Assembly: GCA_035578905.1 (NCBI GenBank)
Contig: JAQJVL010000278.1
Location: 62,001 to 126,000 of the forward strand
DNA from: Stictocephala bisonia
Taxonomy: Eukaryota; Arthropoda; Insecta; Hemiptera; Membracidae
Direction of reading: 5' to 3'
Length of the DNA stretch: 64,000 nt
A program made the translations under genes and the position numbers. Positions 49,400 to 61,281 of the stretch are shown here, one piece after another. The notes under the pieces are model-generated. The model had not been told where the DNA came from, did not search any database, and saw only the letters and a program-made list of their open reading frames with translations. The first letter of the stretch is position 1; each line of letters begins with the position of its first letter.

Positions 49400-49822
49400 T
49401 CATCTTTTACTTGAAGAAGTAGTATTCTGTTGACTCAAAATATCTTGAAATTTATCAAAAATCCATTTAGTCCCTTCAACATTTACATTAAACTCCAGGA
49501 AGTCACCCTTATCCCATAGAAACTGCTGCCTGAATGCAGTTTTATTCAATGGTTCATTTATAAATTTAGGCTCCCCTCTTTTCACAAATTCTTTGATTAC
49601 GTCCAAACTATTAGCTTTGTTATTTTTTAAATCCTTTTCCATGTCTTCTACCTGTGAGTAGAACCAAAATGATCCATCCATGAGGTTATCCCCCTTGTCC
49701 TTTTGAGGATCCCTGATCATTTTGACAAGCCTTCCATCTAGATCTTCTAGTGTGATGTTTTTGTAGAATGACACTTGCTGATATGCATTAGCAGTTGCTA
49801 GAAAGAGACACAAAATTAACAT
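49400..49822 (-). CDS. Small secreted protein, nested family member B
   Basis: The chosen start is the ATG at 49822, giving 140 residues; the frame is open up to a TTG at 49837. MLILCLFLATANA is a good signal peptide with cleavage after A13. The mature protein shows NITLEDLDGRLVKMIRDP (22-39), FWFYSQVED (52-60), FLWDKGDFLEF (101-111) and KWIFDKF (119-125), aligning with members A and C. Sequons occur at N22, N93 and N133. A single cysteine lies in the signal peptide. It runs opposite to the ferlin host and its two relatives. TTTTATATA at 49848-49856 gives a TATA-like box, but ATTACAG ending at 49838 could be a splice acceptor, so a short 5' exon is possible. Function unknown. Confidence 0.75.
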   Translation of the reverse strand: MLILCLFLATANAYQQVSFYKNITLEDLDGRLVKMIRDPQKDKGDNLMDGSFWFYSQVEDMEKDLKNNKANSLDVIKEFVKRGEPKFINEPLNKTAFRQQFLWDKGDFLEFNVNVEGTKWIFDKFQDILSQQNTTSSSKR

Positions 49823-49856
49823 TCTCAGAATAATCAACTGTAATATGTTTTATATA

Positions 49857-52306
49857 GTTCATTAACTATTTATCTCTTCATCTGACAGATTGATATAATG
49901 TAGATTAGCACAGTGGTGACTGAGCCATGTGCTTGAAAATATATGTTTATTAGTCACTTAAGACACATGTTTGAAGTATAAGAAAAGTGTTAACATTCAG
50001 ATATATATAAATACTAAACAACACAACAATATTTTTAGTAGATATTTTACACCCACTGAATTTTATTTGTTGTATAGAGTTTAAGTGGCTTGGGTGAATG
50101 CTCTCTCCTTTTCTACATACCTTCAAATGAACTTGTCCTTTGCCTAATCACAGCAAACCCAATCCCACTCCTACTCTTCAGTCACTGTTCAGAGTTCAAA
50201 GTGCTAACATTAACCCTAGTGATTTTTACTTATAACCCAGTTAGTTACAATTGTGCGACTCTTCACGTTTATAACTTTGATGCATTTTCTATTTTGATTA
50301 TACGCATAAGGAGTAGTTTATAGTATGACAAATAATATAAAATAACAAAATTATCAAATGTTTAACATTTGTTGTAGTAATACTTCTGTATAATCAAGTA
50401 TTATAAATAAGTCATTTAGATAAACAATTTATATTTTCATTAGTGGCAGTGTTTTCCTTTAAAAACAACTGTGCATACGGTTTTAATTTCAAAAGTATTA
50501 AATTGCATATATAGAGATTTTTTCTTAAGATTACTTAACTTACTTTGCAGAGTTTAGGGTTTAAAATGTATCTATAAATGATCATATTATCATAAAAATT
50601 TTAAGAAATGGCAAACTTTAAACATCAAACTAAATGGCAAAATTCTTACGTAAATTATAAAAATTGTTGCTCTAAATGTGATTAAACAATAATGTTACGA
50701 GATAACCTTATTTTAAATAAACAGGAGACGCAACAGCTAAATGTTAGACATTTTAATGTCAGGTGTAGCTCTTTTATTGGAAATCTGCAATGCCTTCACA
50801 AGAAAAGAATAAGAATAAAGGCTGGCATAGATTCCTGTAACATCCTGCCAACCTACTTTACACAAACTGAAAATATGAACTGCTGCATCCTTGTTTGAAT
50901 TAGAGGTGATACACAAATACTTATCCCATAATCTGCTTAGTAAAGCCTGGAACATAAATACTACACCATAAATGGCAACAATTTTACACTTCCAATTAAT
51001 CATTTGACTCTCACTAAGGGAAAACTAAGCTTTGCAGGCTCTAAATGTAAAACCAACTCTCAGATTACTTGAAGCAATCCAGTGGAGCAAAATTTTAAGA
51101 GTAAACTAAAAACTAGCTTACATAACAAATATTTTATATGATCCAAGATTATATGAATGCAAAGAATTTATGTAAACTTCTAATTTTTATATTTTTATTA
51201 TCTTGAACAGGATAAGTAATCACTCTTTAATATAAATTACAAAAAGATTAGTTAAGACACCAACTGTGCACTCTATGTGCATGAACAAAGACATTTTATT
51301 TGCAACAATTTACAAAAATGTTTAAGACATTTTGTAAGAGACTACTAACTAATAATTGCTTGTATAATATTAGTGAATATTATGACATTGTGAAAACATC
51401 ACTGTAACTTAGGATATTGACGTTGTCATACTTTTTGTAAAGTTTTCGACAAATAAAATCTTTAATCTTGAATCTAACATGAACCATTTATGTTGAAAAT
51501 CTAAATAGAAATCCAATCTTAAATAGTCAGTTATAATAACTAAATATTTCTAACCTCATTCAAATGGTCAGTACAAGTTTGTACATAGTTCACAATAAAT
51601 TTGTTTTTATTACCGGTATTTATTAATTTTGTTTTCTATTGATAATAGATCTTTTACAGGTAAAAAACAAGCCTTAAACACAAACTTGAAGTACAAAATC
51701 TATTAAATAATGGAAATCATTAATTCGTTGATGGTTCTTATTCATAATCAGTAAATTGAAAAATAGTAAATTTATTGATATAAACAACCAGTCCCCAAAT
51801 TACATGGCTTTATTTTAAATGTTAAGTCAGTTTAAAAAGTTTTTAAAAACTTAGATTTTTCCCTTGAGTAAAATTTAGAAATACAGTAGGCAATGTCTTG
51901 GTAACCATGAATACATGTAAAAAATGTATGACTATTTTTGTATAAACTCAACTACACATCAAAGCACATTTGTTTTCTTCACAGCTAGTGGACAGTAAAT
52001 ACAACTATGCATACAGTTTAACAAAATCAGGGCTGCTATTTTGATTTTGTTAATTCTGTATTAATAAATCAAAAATATATGAAATAAATTAATGAAATTT
52101 ATCCAGCATTTTTTTTACAATGCACAAAATACAACAAAACTCTGAATCTTAAAGCCACTTGTCACTTAAAGCCAGTTAACTTATCAATAGTTCAGTCCTG
52201 ATGTGTTGTTAAGATAAGGTAGCAGTCCAAAGAGTTTTGACTTATGTTGTTAATAATGTTTACTGGCTTTATTACAATCAAAGGCACACATTAAACAAGA
52301 TACCTA
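49857..52306. other. AT-rich intron sequence
   Basis: About 2.4 kb. Frames at 50090-50323 (+), 50692-50898 (+) and 50737-51003 (-) overlap or lack any family pattern and are not called. Confidence 0.45.
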
Positions 52307-52310
52307 TATA

Positions 52311-53220
52311 TACATGGTGAGTTTTACGTCCTGGCACACCTGGATATAATTTAAACGGGCTGAGATATTATTGTGAGACCTTGACCATACATATTATAAC
52401 ATATTTTTTTAGTATTTCAAGTTGTTAAACATTTTTCCCCCTTTTCTAGAGAGGGGGCCAACTAAAAATGTTCAAATACAAACCCTTATCATATGACTCC
52501 TCATTTAAAGGGATTAAAAAAAATCCAATAATGCAAACTAGAGGCATCTACATATTATTTAACAGAGTAAAAGACTAATTTAAAATAATAAAATCATTTA
52601 CTTTCTTAAGAATACTTTCATGTACTTCTCTTGTACTTGTTCTTATCTTACCAGTTCCAACAATCTACTTTTGACATTCTCTTTAGTCCTACTCACTTGC
52701 ATTTTTTCAGTTCATAGGTTAGGCTGTTAACAATCTTAGTGCAAGTATACTTTTACAAGGTTATAATTTTATGAAATTTTAGTTCAAGTTTACTATTTTT
52801 GTACATAGCTATCACACTGTCAAATAGCTGAAGGTGAACGGTTTGAAAACCTGCTCGTATATTAAAACAGGTAAGTGTTTTAAGAATTTGGGTTAGTGTT
52901 GACTCATGCAACGAAAAACAGAAGAAAGTAAATAATTATAATCTTGTAAATTAGTCTTTTACTCTGTTAAATTAACCGTAGAGACCTCTAGTTTGCATCA
53001 TTAGACTTCTTTTTTTATTCCCATTAAAATGAGGGGCCACATGATAGTGGTTTGTATTTGAAAATGTTTAGCTGCCCCCCTTTATAAAAGGGGGCAACAT
53101 TTTTAACAACTTTAAATACAAAAAATATATGTTATAATAGGTATGGTCAAGGTCTCACATTGAAATCTCAGCCCGTTTAAATTATATCCAGGTGCGCCAG
53201 GACATAAAACTCACCCTGTA
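52311..53220. mobile_element. DNA element with ~300-bp inverted arms
   Basis: The left arm 52311 to about 52615 is the diverged reverse complement of the right arm about 52918-53220. Outer ends read TACATGGTGAGTTTTA and TACAGGGTGAGTTTTA. TATA flanks both sides (52307-52310, 53221-53224), compatible with a duplicated target. The ~300-bp centre has no coding sequence. A foldback or long-TIR MITE; superfamily unknown. Confidence 0.75.
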
Positions 53221-53224
53221 TATA

Positions 53225-53877
53225 ATAGATACATGGGCCTGTACACCTACAAATATAATGTTCATTAACTCTAAGTTTGCAACCAAAATGTATGCATGTT
53301 TGCTGTATTGAAGTAAATTCACCCATTTTATTCTATCAGTATTATATCGTAATTGGTTGAATTTGACAATAGATGGTTACCTCTTTTTTTGTCCAGAGGA
53401 ACAAAATTAGTGTCGCTTTTTTACTAGCTATTTTAAATTTATGTTAAATCTGATTCAACTTTGCATATGTATTTAGATGTAGCTAAAGGGGAAAATACTT
53501 AATTTTCTGTTGATTGCTCATCTTACATATTTAATCTTATCATACATAACTGGAACCAATTATGCTGAAGATATTGCATTTTAAATTTTATCCACGAGAA
53601 GATATATACTTGTAAAGCTGTATGGGCCAGAGCTTCTAAGGGCTATTATTTTCATGAGATAGTTGCAAAATTTAGATCACTATCATGTTGTTAATAATTC
53701 AAATCACATAATGGTACAGTGTTTTCGACTCATCACAATTCTATGTTCAATCTTATCAGTGTTGAAATCTTCAGCTTATTATTGTTCTGAAATGCCAAGT
53801 CAGTATAATCTGCCAGTCATAATGGCAGCCATAACAGTTGACAGATTATCAGATCTCTACAGTGACAGAACACTAGA
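53225..53877. other. 5' flank of gene C
   Basis: AT-rich; no promoter element stands out. ATCTCTACAG ending at 53861 is acceptor-like, so an upstream exon of gene C is possible. Confidence 0.4.
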
Positions 53878-54324
53878 ATGTTACTCCAGAATATTTTAAT
53901 ATTTAGTTTTCTTATTTTGTATGAAATCTTAGTTGGTATTGAAGCGAATGAGGAAGATGGCAAAACAAAGCAAGTTGACATCAAAGAAGTTGATGCTGAG
54001 ATATGTAAAGTACTTAAACACCCAACAGGTAGTCCTAATGAGGAGAGTGGTCTCATGAAAAATTTGCAAACTTACTATGAGTATCTAGACAATATCAACG
54101 ATCGCATTGACAGGAGATGGCGAGAAGAAGCTAATGTTAAAAGGTTACTCCAGGCCATTGGGAAAGAAGGCCCCCAAATGGTAGATGTACCGATTGACAC
54201 AGAAGTGTTCAAGAAGACCTATGAGTGGGATGATGATGACGTTGATACAGTCACGACTACAATACTGGGAATTAAGCACATGTGGGATCAAGTGACAAGA
54301 AGGACCAATTTCCTTAATTCATAA
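53878..54324 (+). CDS. Small secreted protein, nested family member C
   Basis: A 148-codon frame with ATG start and TAA stop. Residues 1-23 are a strong signal peptide (LLQNILIFSFLILYEILVG core, cleavage after A23). The mature protein carries VDIKEVDAEICKVLKHP (33-49), YYEYLD (66-71), IGKEGP (94-99), TYEWDDDDVD (114-123) and terminal FLNS (145-148). These match member A block by block, including the final FLNS; member B is more diverged. It is strongly charged, has one mature cysteine (C43) and no clear sequon. Same strand as the ferlin host and member A. Function unknown; a secreted, helical, non-disulfide protein is inferred. Confidence 0.8.
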   Translation: MLLQNILIFSFLILYEILVGIEANEEDGKTKQVDIKEVDAEICKVLKHPTGSPNEESGLMKNLQTYYEYLDNINDRIDRRWREEANVKRLLQAIGKEGPQMVDVPIDTEVFKKTYEWDDDDVDTVTTTILGIKHMWDQVTRRTNFLNS

Positions 54325-55229
54325 AGCATTAAATTACCAATGATAAATCTCACATCTGTTTTTGGCTATTCTAGTAGATTTGGTAATTCAGTTAAACCTA
54401 TTATGAATTCATCTATTGTAATGAAATGTTTGCTTAATAGAATGTAATATACTCTGTTTAAAGTATCATGCTGTTAAATTAATTTTGTTTGCTATATTAG
54501 GGAGAATTACCAGTGTTGTTATTTTTTGTTTTGTGATCAATGCCTTAGATTTTACTCTAGGAAAAATTGAATGTTTACCCTAATTTATAAACTGATTCAG
54601 TTTTAGATGATATAACAAGATTTTACTTAAAACATAAATAGATTCAAATTGTAACTTTTTTATTATGTCACATTATTGCTTCTTAGCCATTCAATTGTTA
54701 TGCGCCCCCTCTATTGGGTCTTTATTCACTATTCTATCCTTGTGTTTTTTCTTTTACAATGATGGGATAGTACATATTCTGCTACTCTGTGACAAATTCT
54801 CAAGCAACTAAGAGTATAAACACAATACAATTCCTATTTTTTATCGTCTGAGTTAGTTTTTGGTCTTGGAAAAAAGTACAATTTTTATTTTAGTATCATG
54901 TTTAATAAAAAATACTACCAAAGTTATTTGATTTCAACTATTAAAAATAATTTTACATTATATGAGTTTTTACAATACTGTATATATTACTTATTCATTC
55001 TCAATTTGCACATATGTAGGTACAGTAGAACCTTGATAGTTTGACACTTGATTCTTGGATAGTCCTCATACTTAACAATGACTGTGGCTAGGTGATGTAA
55101 CGCTAATTGTCTATCACAGCAGGCTGTATGTCGACAAAATAACAGTATCACAATGAAACAATGGTTATAATCTAAAATTTTAACCTACACATTGTTTGGT
55201 GATGTAGACGTCTGTATTTTAATATCTAC
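54325..55229. other. AT-rich intron sequence
   Basis: 3' flank of gene C; no close AATAAA within the first 150 bases and no other feature. Confidence 0.45.
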
Positions 55230-55455
55230 TGTAAGGAGGGGACATAGCTAAAGGACTAAGATGGTGGCTTGCCATGCAGCCGGTCTGGGTTCGATTCCTG
55301 ATGTAACCACAGCCGGGAATCGACCAGTTTTTACCACGCCGCTCCCATAGTTAGGAAATCATGTTAATCTGGTGGTCCCCAAGTTAAGTGTTAGAGTAGG
55401 CTTCATAGCCCTAACTTCACCTGATAAAATAGATATTCTTTAATTTTTTAACTTC
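55230..55455 (+). mobile_element. tRNA-derived SINE
   Basis: The head GGGGACATAGCTAAAGGACT is followed by a perfect B box GGTTCGATTCC at about 55288. The body has CCGGGAATCGACC and GGTGGTCCCCAAGTTAAG and ends in a T/A-rich stretch. The body is not shared with the other SINEs here, so it is a fourth family. Confidence 0.75.
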
Positions 55456-56178
55456 TAACTGTGTACTAATTTAGTAAAACATACTACATACATTAATACA
55501 TAAGTTGTTTTTAATTTTGTTAAACTTTTCATTGTTCATAAAGAACACGTGAGGGTACATGAAAATGTTTAGAGGGTACTCCAAAAAACAAGGTACCAGT
55601 ATACAGTTTGTGAATTCCAGGTATAAAAAAAGAGTATCATATTTAACCGTTAAGTAGTACTCGACTTGTACCATCTCTAAGATTTTTTTTAAATTTTAGT
55701 TTACCCAAATTTCTAGGTTCTAGTGACTCAAACTTTTCTAATGATTAAAATATAGTCAAGGAGTACAATTTCTATTAAAAAATTGGTAAGGGGTACATAA
55801 CTGGAAAAAGATCCACTGTACTGTTGTACAAAATACCACAAAATTATATTTTACAAGGAGATAATTTTTCTCAAGAAGCAAGCAACGGGAAACTATTTAA
55901 AAGAAAATTGTATAAAGAAACTTTGTTTTCATAATTCTTCTTCAATTCAAATTAATTCATGGCATAATGCTTACTTATCTAACAAGACCACTTTTAATAT
56001 GTTACATATTTAAGAATACTATTATTAATTTAAAAATCTAAATATATTTCTTGCTATACTAACCCCTAAATTATTAATAATAATTACCAACCCCTTCAGC
56101 AATATTCTGGAATTATTTGGAATATCTTTTATGATTTTGTTCAGTTAAAAGTTAATTTTTGTAATTATTTAAGTCATG
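55456..56178. other. AT-rich intron sequence
   Basis: No gene supported; the frame 55471-55674 (-) is featureless. Confidence 0.45.
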
Positions 56179-56180
56179 TA

Positions 56181-57074
56181 AGAAGGTTGTCCATAGATTA
56201 AGGTCTCCAATGCTTTTACACATTGCAAAACCAATGACATGTTCTAAAACTTAGACATTTAGCTATATTTCAGTGTAGTCCCTGTTATGATTAATGCACT
56301 TTTGGAGTCACTCTGGAAGATTTTTTAAACCCGCCTCGTACCATTCTCATCCAGACTCATGCAGGGAGGAATTGATTGCTCTTTGTCACTTGAGAATTTC
56401 ATTCACCCAAAGTGTTATTATAAGTTAGGTAACAAATATTAGTCACTGGGGGCCAAACCAAGGCTGTATGGAGAATGGTCAATAATTTAACACACGAATT
56501 TGACGATTTCTTCATTGTTCAGACCACATGAGGGCAGATGTTTGTTCATGGTGTTTATGAAGGGACCTTTGTTCTGTATAGCCCAACAAAATCTTGTCCA
56601 TCGTAGTTTTAGAGATGTTCTCTATCTTCTTGGCAATCTCTCACAGTCGTACACTGATACACAGGCAAAAGTTTCTCAACTTTTGTTACTGCCTTGTCCA
56701 AAACTGATGGACAGCCGTAGCCAGCCTCGTAGTTCACTTTTGTTCAACCCTCTGAAAACTCCCTACACCACTTACGCATATTTTTTATATCTAAACACTA
56801 TCTCCATACACACTGGTCAATTGGTGATGGATTTCAAAGCGGTTGACCCCAGAAACCACAGAAATCTAATCATAGATCAGAATTCATACACCGGGTGCGT
56901 TAATTTTCCCTTCCACTGCTAAGCCAAAGCAAAGTCTGAGCATCGAAGAAGAGTGAGGACTGGCCAGAATAGTGGTGGTGGAAGCAAGGACCACAGCGCT
57001 GTTGTCAGAGTTGCGCTAGCTTGCTCTGTTACATTGGGAGCCTGTTGGAAACCTTAATTTATGGACAACCCTCG
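56181..57074 (-). mobile_element. Mariner-like transposon, internally deleted and decayed
   Basis: Ends AGAAGGTTGTCCATAGATTA and CGAGGGTTGTCCATAAATTA are inverted copies, flanked by TA at 56179-56180 and 57075-57076. The minus strand reads VYGDSVxSVQNMRKWCREFS (helix-turn-helix start of mariner transposase) and VNYEAGYGCPSVLDKAVTK, and near the far end DHSPYSLGLAPSD, the third catalytic block of the D,D34D family. Stops and frameshifts abound. At 894 bp it is shorter than the usual ~1.3 kb, so the middle is deleted. Confidence 0.85.
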
Positions 57075-57076
57075 TA

Positions 57077-59120
57077 CTTTCTATGCAAAACTTTGACAAA
57101 ATTAATTTTATATACTACATATGTTGTAATTATCTGTTAAGAGATAATCATTATAGCTGATAATAGTCTGAAAAACATGATCAAAACATGTATTGTTATA
57201 TTCTATTTTTAAGAGTTCAAATGTATTAGCTTCAATGTTCATTGATTGATATTGGTATTGATTAAAGGACTTAGATAAATATATTTGTTAAATAACAAAT
57301 TTTAGGTTTTCTAAGTTATTCTTAAGTTTTGGTATTTTAATAATAATAACTCTATTGTACTAGCAATAAAGGATTAATAAAACCTCGTCCATCTATAGAC
57401 TTAGTGAATAACACTTCCATACTCTCTTCTTTTTCAATTATTTAAACTAGACAATATAACACCTTGAATAGTAAAGATTAATACTACTGTTATTTTTTTA
57501 TGAAAAATACATTTGAAAACCAAACGAAAAGCATAAAAAATTTAATTTTACTTTATGATGCTAGGTTATTGATTGTTTGCATACTCTGTACCTCAATTAG
57601 CTACTGTTGTTATCTATTTGTATATAAGTTCTATAAAATGCATAACAATATATTATAATATACAAAATACTTAAACTACATTGAGCTCTTACATTAATAT
57701 CAGTATACTATTAGTTTTCAGAAAATAAAAATACATTAATTCATTCAATGTTCTAAAACTTCCTGCACATATAGTATAGGATGATGTTGTAGAAGAACTT
57801 GAAACTCGCAGAAAATATTTTACACAGACACATTATTCGAATTTGACCCCTCTTTAGATGAAACATTTTGAAAGTATTGTAAACATCTACTAGTCTCACA
57901 AATTATGAGGGGTCTAAATCTTGTTATATAAAGTGAAGATAAAATTGGCATTAACATTTAATGGCACAGTAATCATTCTAAAAATAAATGATGTTGACTC
58001 ACAGTTATGATGACATCAGAACATAGGATCTATTAATATCAGAATTTATAGAAAATTCAATGAAACCATTATGACATATTTTACTCTTTTGTTTTAGTTT
58101 ATTATTACAAAATATAGACAACTTGTACACTCAGAAATCTTCAACGTTTGGTGTATAATTACAGCCGTTACTGACTCTTGTATTAGTATTTTATTATTTC
58201 ACCTGTATACATTTCCACCCAATAAATGGGGTGAAATGTTGGGACAATTAAACTAGTTCCTGAGCACTTTCCAAAGATAATAGGCATCTAATTTTCTGTA
58301 CGCAATACAGATAAACACTCATTTTAATTCTGTAGGCTGCGGTGTAAGGTACAGATAGACAACCTTATCATGGGTTGTTAGGAGTACCATATACAATGCC
58401 TATGTTATTATTCAAGAGCCTATATACAGCACACCTTATTTTATAATAGGCATCTCCTTATTTATGCACATTGAATACACAATCAGGACCGTGTGCATAT
58501 TCACAAATACATTAATATGTTCAATGACATCGTGATAGAAACAGTACGGGTCACAAACAAAATAATTTATTGGAGCCGAAATTTGTCATTATTTTTAGAG
58601 TTTGTGTACTTTTGGGCAATGTACAATGGATGTTCTAGAAACCAGTCTTGTAGGTTTCTCTTAAAGTTGTTGCTCCACTGGATATAAATAAAATTAATTT
58701 ACACTAAATGATAGCATATTAAAAAATCTGCCTTCAATAATAATAATAAAAAATTGGTAGTATACCATCAGGTAGAGGGGCTGATAATAATAATAAAATA
58801 TGGTAATATGGACAGTGTCAGTGTCCAGGTGTTATTAAAAACCTGTATTTCTTGTTAAATAGCTTGCATGGATTTCTTTCAGTGAGGTTCAGGTGGTGGA
58901 TTGGAAGTGTACAAATTTGCCATATTAGGTGTAGTAGTCGTAACTCCTTAGTCCTGTCCTGGGATGGGGTAGCAGACTGCTTCTGATACTAAACAATGAT
59001 GACACTATTAGTATTTCAAATCTTTGAAATATGAAAAAATTATAAGGTATCATTTGCTCTCCCAACAACAACCCTAATTCTCATCCCAGTAAAAGCATAA
59101 AGCTCTCCATATCCTTTGTG
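57077..59120. other. AT-rich intron sequence
   Basis: About 2 kb without supportable features; a short ATAATA-rich patch lies near 58738-58800. Confidence 0.45.
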
Positions 59121-59473
59121 TGGAAGGGCCTTAGTACTGCATGTGTGTATGGAGTAAGAGGGCCATCAAGCTGTGTATGTTTACTTGGTGGAAGGGCCTT
59201 AGTACTGCATATGTGTATGGAGTAAGAGGGCCATCAAGCTGTGTATGTTTACTTGGTGGAAGGGCCTTAGTACTGCATGTGTGTATGGAGTAAGAGGGCC
59301 ATCAAGCTGTGTATGTTTACTTGGTGGAAGGGCCTTAGTACTGCATGTGTGTATGGAGTAAGAGGGCCATCAAGCTGTGTATGTTTACTTGGTGGAAGGG
59401 CCTTAGTACTGCATATGTGTATGGAGTAAGAGGGCCATCAAGCTGTGTATGTTTACTTGATGGAAGGGCCTTA
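59121..59473. repeat. 68-bp tandem repeat, 5 copies
   Basis: TGGAAGGGCCTTAGTACTGC starts units at 59121, 59189, 59257, 59325 and 59393, with a partial unit at 59461. Copies are almost identical, differing mainly in GCATGTGTG or GCATATGTG. Confidence 0.95.
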
Positions 59474-60124
59474 AAAGGTATCCACTTGTCAGCACCTTTT
59501 AACCAGTGGTGGGGGAGTTATATTTTGCATATGCATGATGAGTGAGACCTTGAATATGGGTGTAAATATGTAGGATTGTTGAAAAGCCATAGTGTTGTGT
59601 GTTACTGGTGTATGGTAGTGTACAGTACTATGTTGTATACATCATATTCACCCTGATCCAGCCTACTTATAGGATGTTACCTTACTTCTCCACAATTATT
59701 GTATTTTTTCATTGTATATATCTTTCAAAGAAAATAAGCAGGATTTTTACTTACAATAACTTATTGAAATAAAATACTGACTTAACCAAAACTATAGAAC
59801 AGCAATTATAAAGAAATTATACCTAAATTATTGCAGGAAGTTTTCTTTCATATCTAGTATACATGTAATTTTGTAATCATTTACAGGAGCATACATTCTA
59901 ATCATTTATATAATTAGGATGAGTTCCTCACTCCTGGGCTCTTTATTGTTGTATCAGAGGTGTTGCAAAGGCATACTTTTTATCAAAGAAAGCATTGAAA
60001 GGGACATCTTTATTGTCTAGTGCATCCTCTACCCTACATTTAAGTTTATTGAATGCAGTGATGTGTGACTTACTAGCCTAACAGGTATGTTGATTGTGGT
60101 AAAGGGGTTGTCCAAGCAGGCCTG
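59474..60124. other. AT-rich intron sequence
   Basis: Nothing recognised. Confidence 0.45.
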
Positions 60125-60600
60125 CTTCATGCTGTATCTTTCCATACGTCGACACTAGTCACACAGTGCTGTAACCCAGCTTCTTGGGGACAAATTGTCG
60201 ATGAGGCGATAGGTTTGATGATTGTCCTCTTAATACAGACCTCCCTTAATGTTCCCTCAATGGTTTCCATCGACGTGGACATTACTACAGAAGTCTGGGA
60301 TGTCCATGTTGTATGGTAGTCAGTCAATTTTCAGATCTTGTGTAGGGAAGAGAACTGAGTGTAAAGCTTGTCATTTAGCTGAAAATCAGACCAACACTAC
60401 GTGGTTCAAATTCCACGTAAAGCTGTAGGTCCCTTAATTTCCCTGGTCATTGGACTATTAACAAATAGCTCTTTCTGAGGAACAATTGACCCTATTTAGT
60501 TATTTAGTAATAATGACTACACTTGTTCATTTACACTCATCACACTCATTCTGCTTTCATATTCGCCTATGTCTTGACGATCGGAGTCTTAATAATGAAT
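60125..60600 (+). mobile_element. SINE family B, plus-strand copy
   Basis: It contains CACAGTGCTGTAACCCAGC, AGAAGTCTGGGATGTCCATG, GCTGAAAATCAGACCAACAC and the 3' tail TATGTCTTGACGATCGGAGT. It matches the minus copies at 47552-47985 and 27015-27265 and the partial copies at 22125 and 32720. About 475 bp is long for a SINE, so a composite origin is likely. Confidence 0.85.
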
Positions 60601-60859
60601 AGTCTCTATCTAAAGTTTTAAGCACAAACGAGCAGAGACTGATTGGTCTAAATGGCTTAGCTTAGCTATAATTTGTTTTGCAATGCTTAGCAAAAATAAT
60701 ACCTAACTCACCCCCTAAGACCATGTAACAAAACCAATGCCATGCTGATCCTCAATAGCTCACAAAGCAGGTATATAGCCATTTGGGTTGTCCTCTGTAA
60801 AAATGCAGGATACACACTATTCTTCTCAATGATTTGTATATGTTGAACTAGCTAAATAG

Positions 60860-61210
60860 CCCAGTTCACCCTAGAATAGAGACAACGTGTCTGGGCAGAT
60901 TCCACTCTGAAATGCTATTAGTAAAGCATGTTCACCATTCTTGGCACCATCTAGCTTAAATAGAGCCATGTTAAACTCAATGAGAAGCTCTAGAGTGTCC
61001 TGCACCAAGGATGTTTAATCTCCGTATAGATTTTTTTTAAGTGCACCAATTGTGTTTAGAGGTGTTTTAAGACCAGCACCTTGTTCAGTCTATTTATTTT
61101 AACCAGCCAGCACATGTTGTTTAGCTCCCAAGTAAAACCTCTTCAAATGTGGGTAAAAATATCAGACTTTATCCAAACTCTGCAATGTGAGTAACATATA
61201 TATACCTTCA
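60860..61210 (-). pseudogene. Unidentified decayed coding fragment
   Basis: Minus strand has a 48-codon open stretch (about 61028-60880) reading LVQDTLELLIEFNMALFKLD then GAKNGEHALLIAFQSG and ICPDTLSLF. Shifting frame upstream gives FYPHLKRFYLGAKQHVL (about 61160-61110). The composition and continuity look protein-derived, but I cannot name the family. It ends about 70 bases from the ferlin exon on the opposite strand. A transposase or retroposed gene piece is possible. Confidence 0.35.
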
Positions 61211-61281
61211 AGTAAAACATTATAAATATTATATTGTATTGTTAGACAATTTGTTTTCAAACAACAAACAAACTGTTACAG

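Larger units (their letters stand above)
41629..61281 (+). other. 19.65-kb ferlin intron hosting nested genes
   Basis: Bounded by GTAAGA at 41629 and TGTTACAG ending at 61281; phase 0 on both sides. It contains the three small secreted-protein genes, a mariner remnant, a recombinase-like fragment, inverted-repeat elements, SINEs and a 68-bp repeat. Whether an unseen ferlin exon lies within cannot be excluded, but the two flanking exons already join in frame with the expected domain order. Confidence 0.7.

Noticed and set aside
50090..51003. Extra members of the small secreted family between genes B and C
   Set aside because: The frames at 50090, 50692 and 50737 show none of the shared blocks and overlap on both strands.
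56500..56922. 140-codon plus-strand frame as a gene
   Set aside because: It is the antisense shadow of the decayed mariner transposase, whose motifs read on the minus strand.
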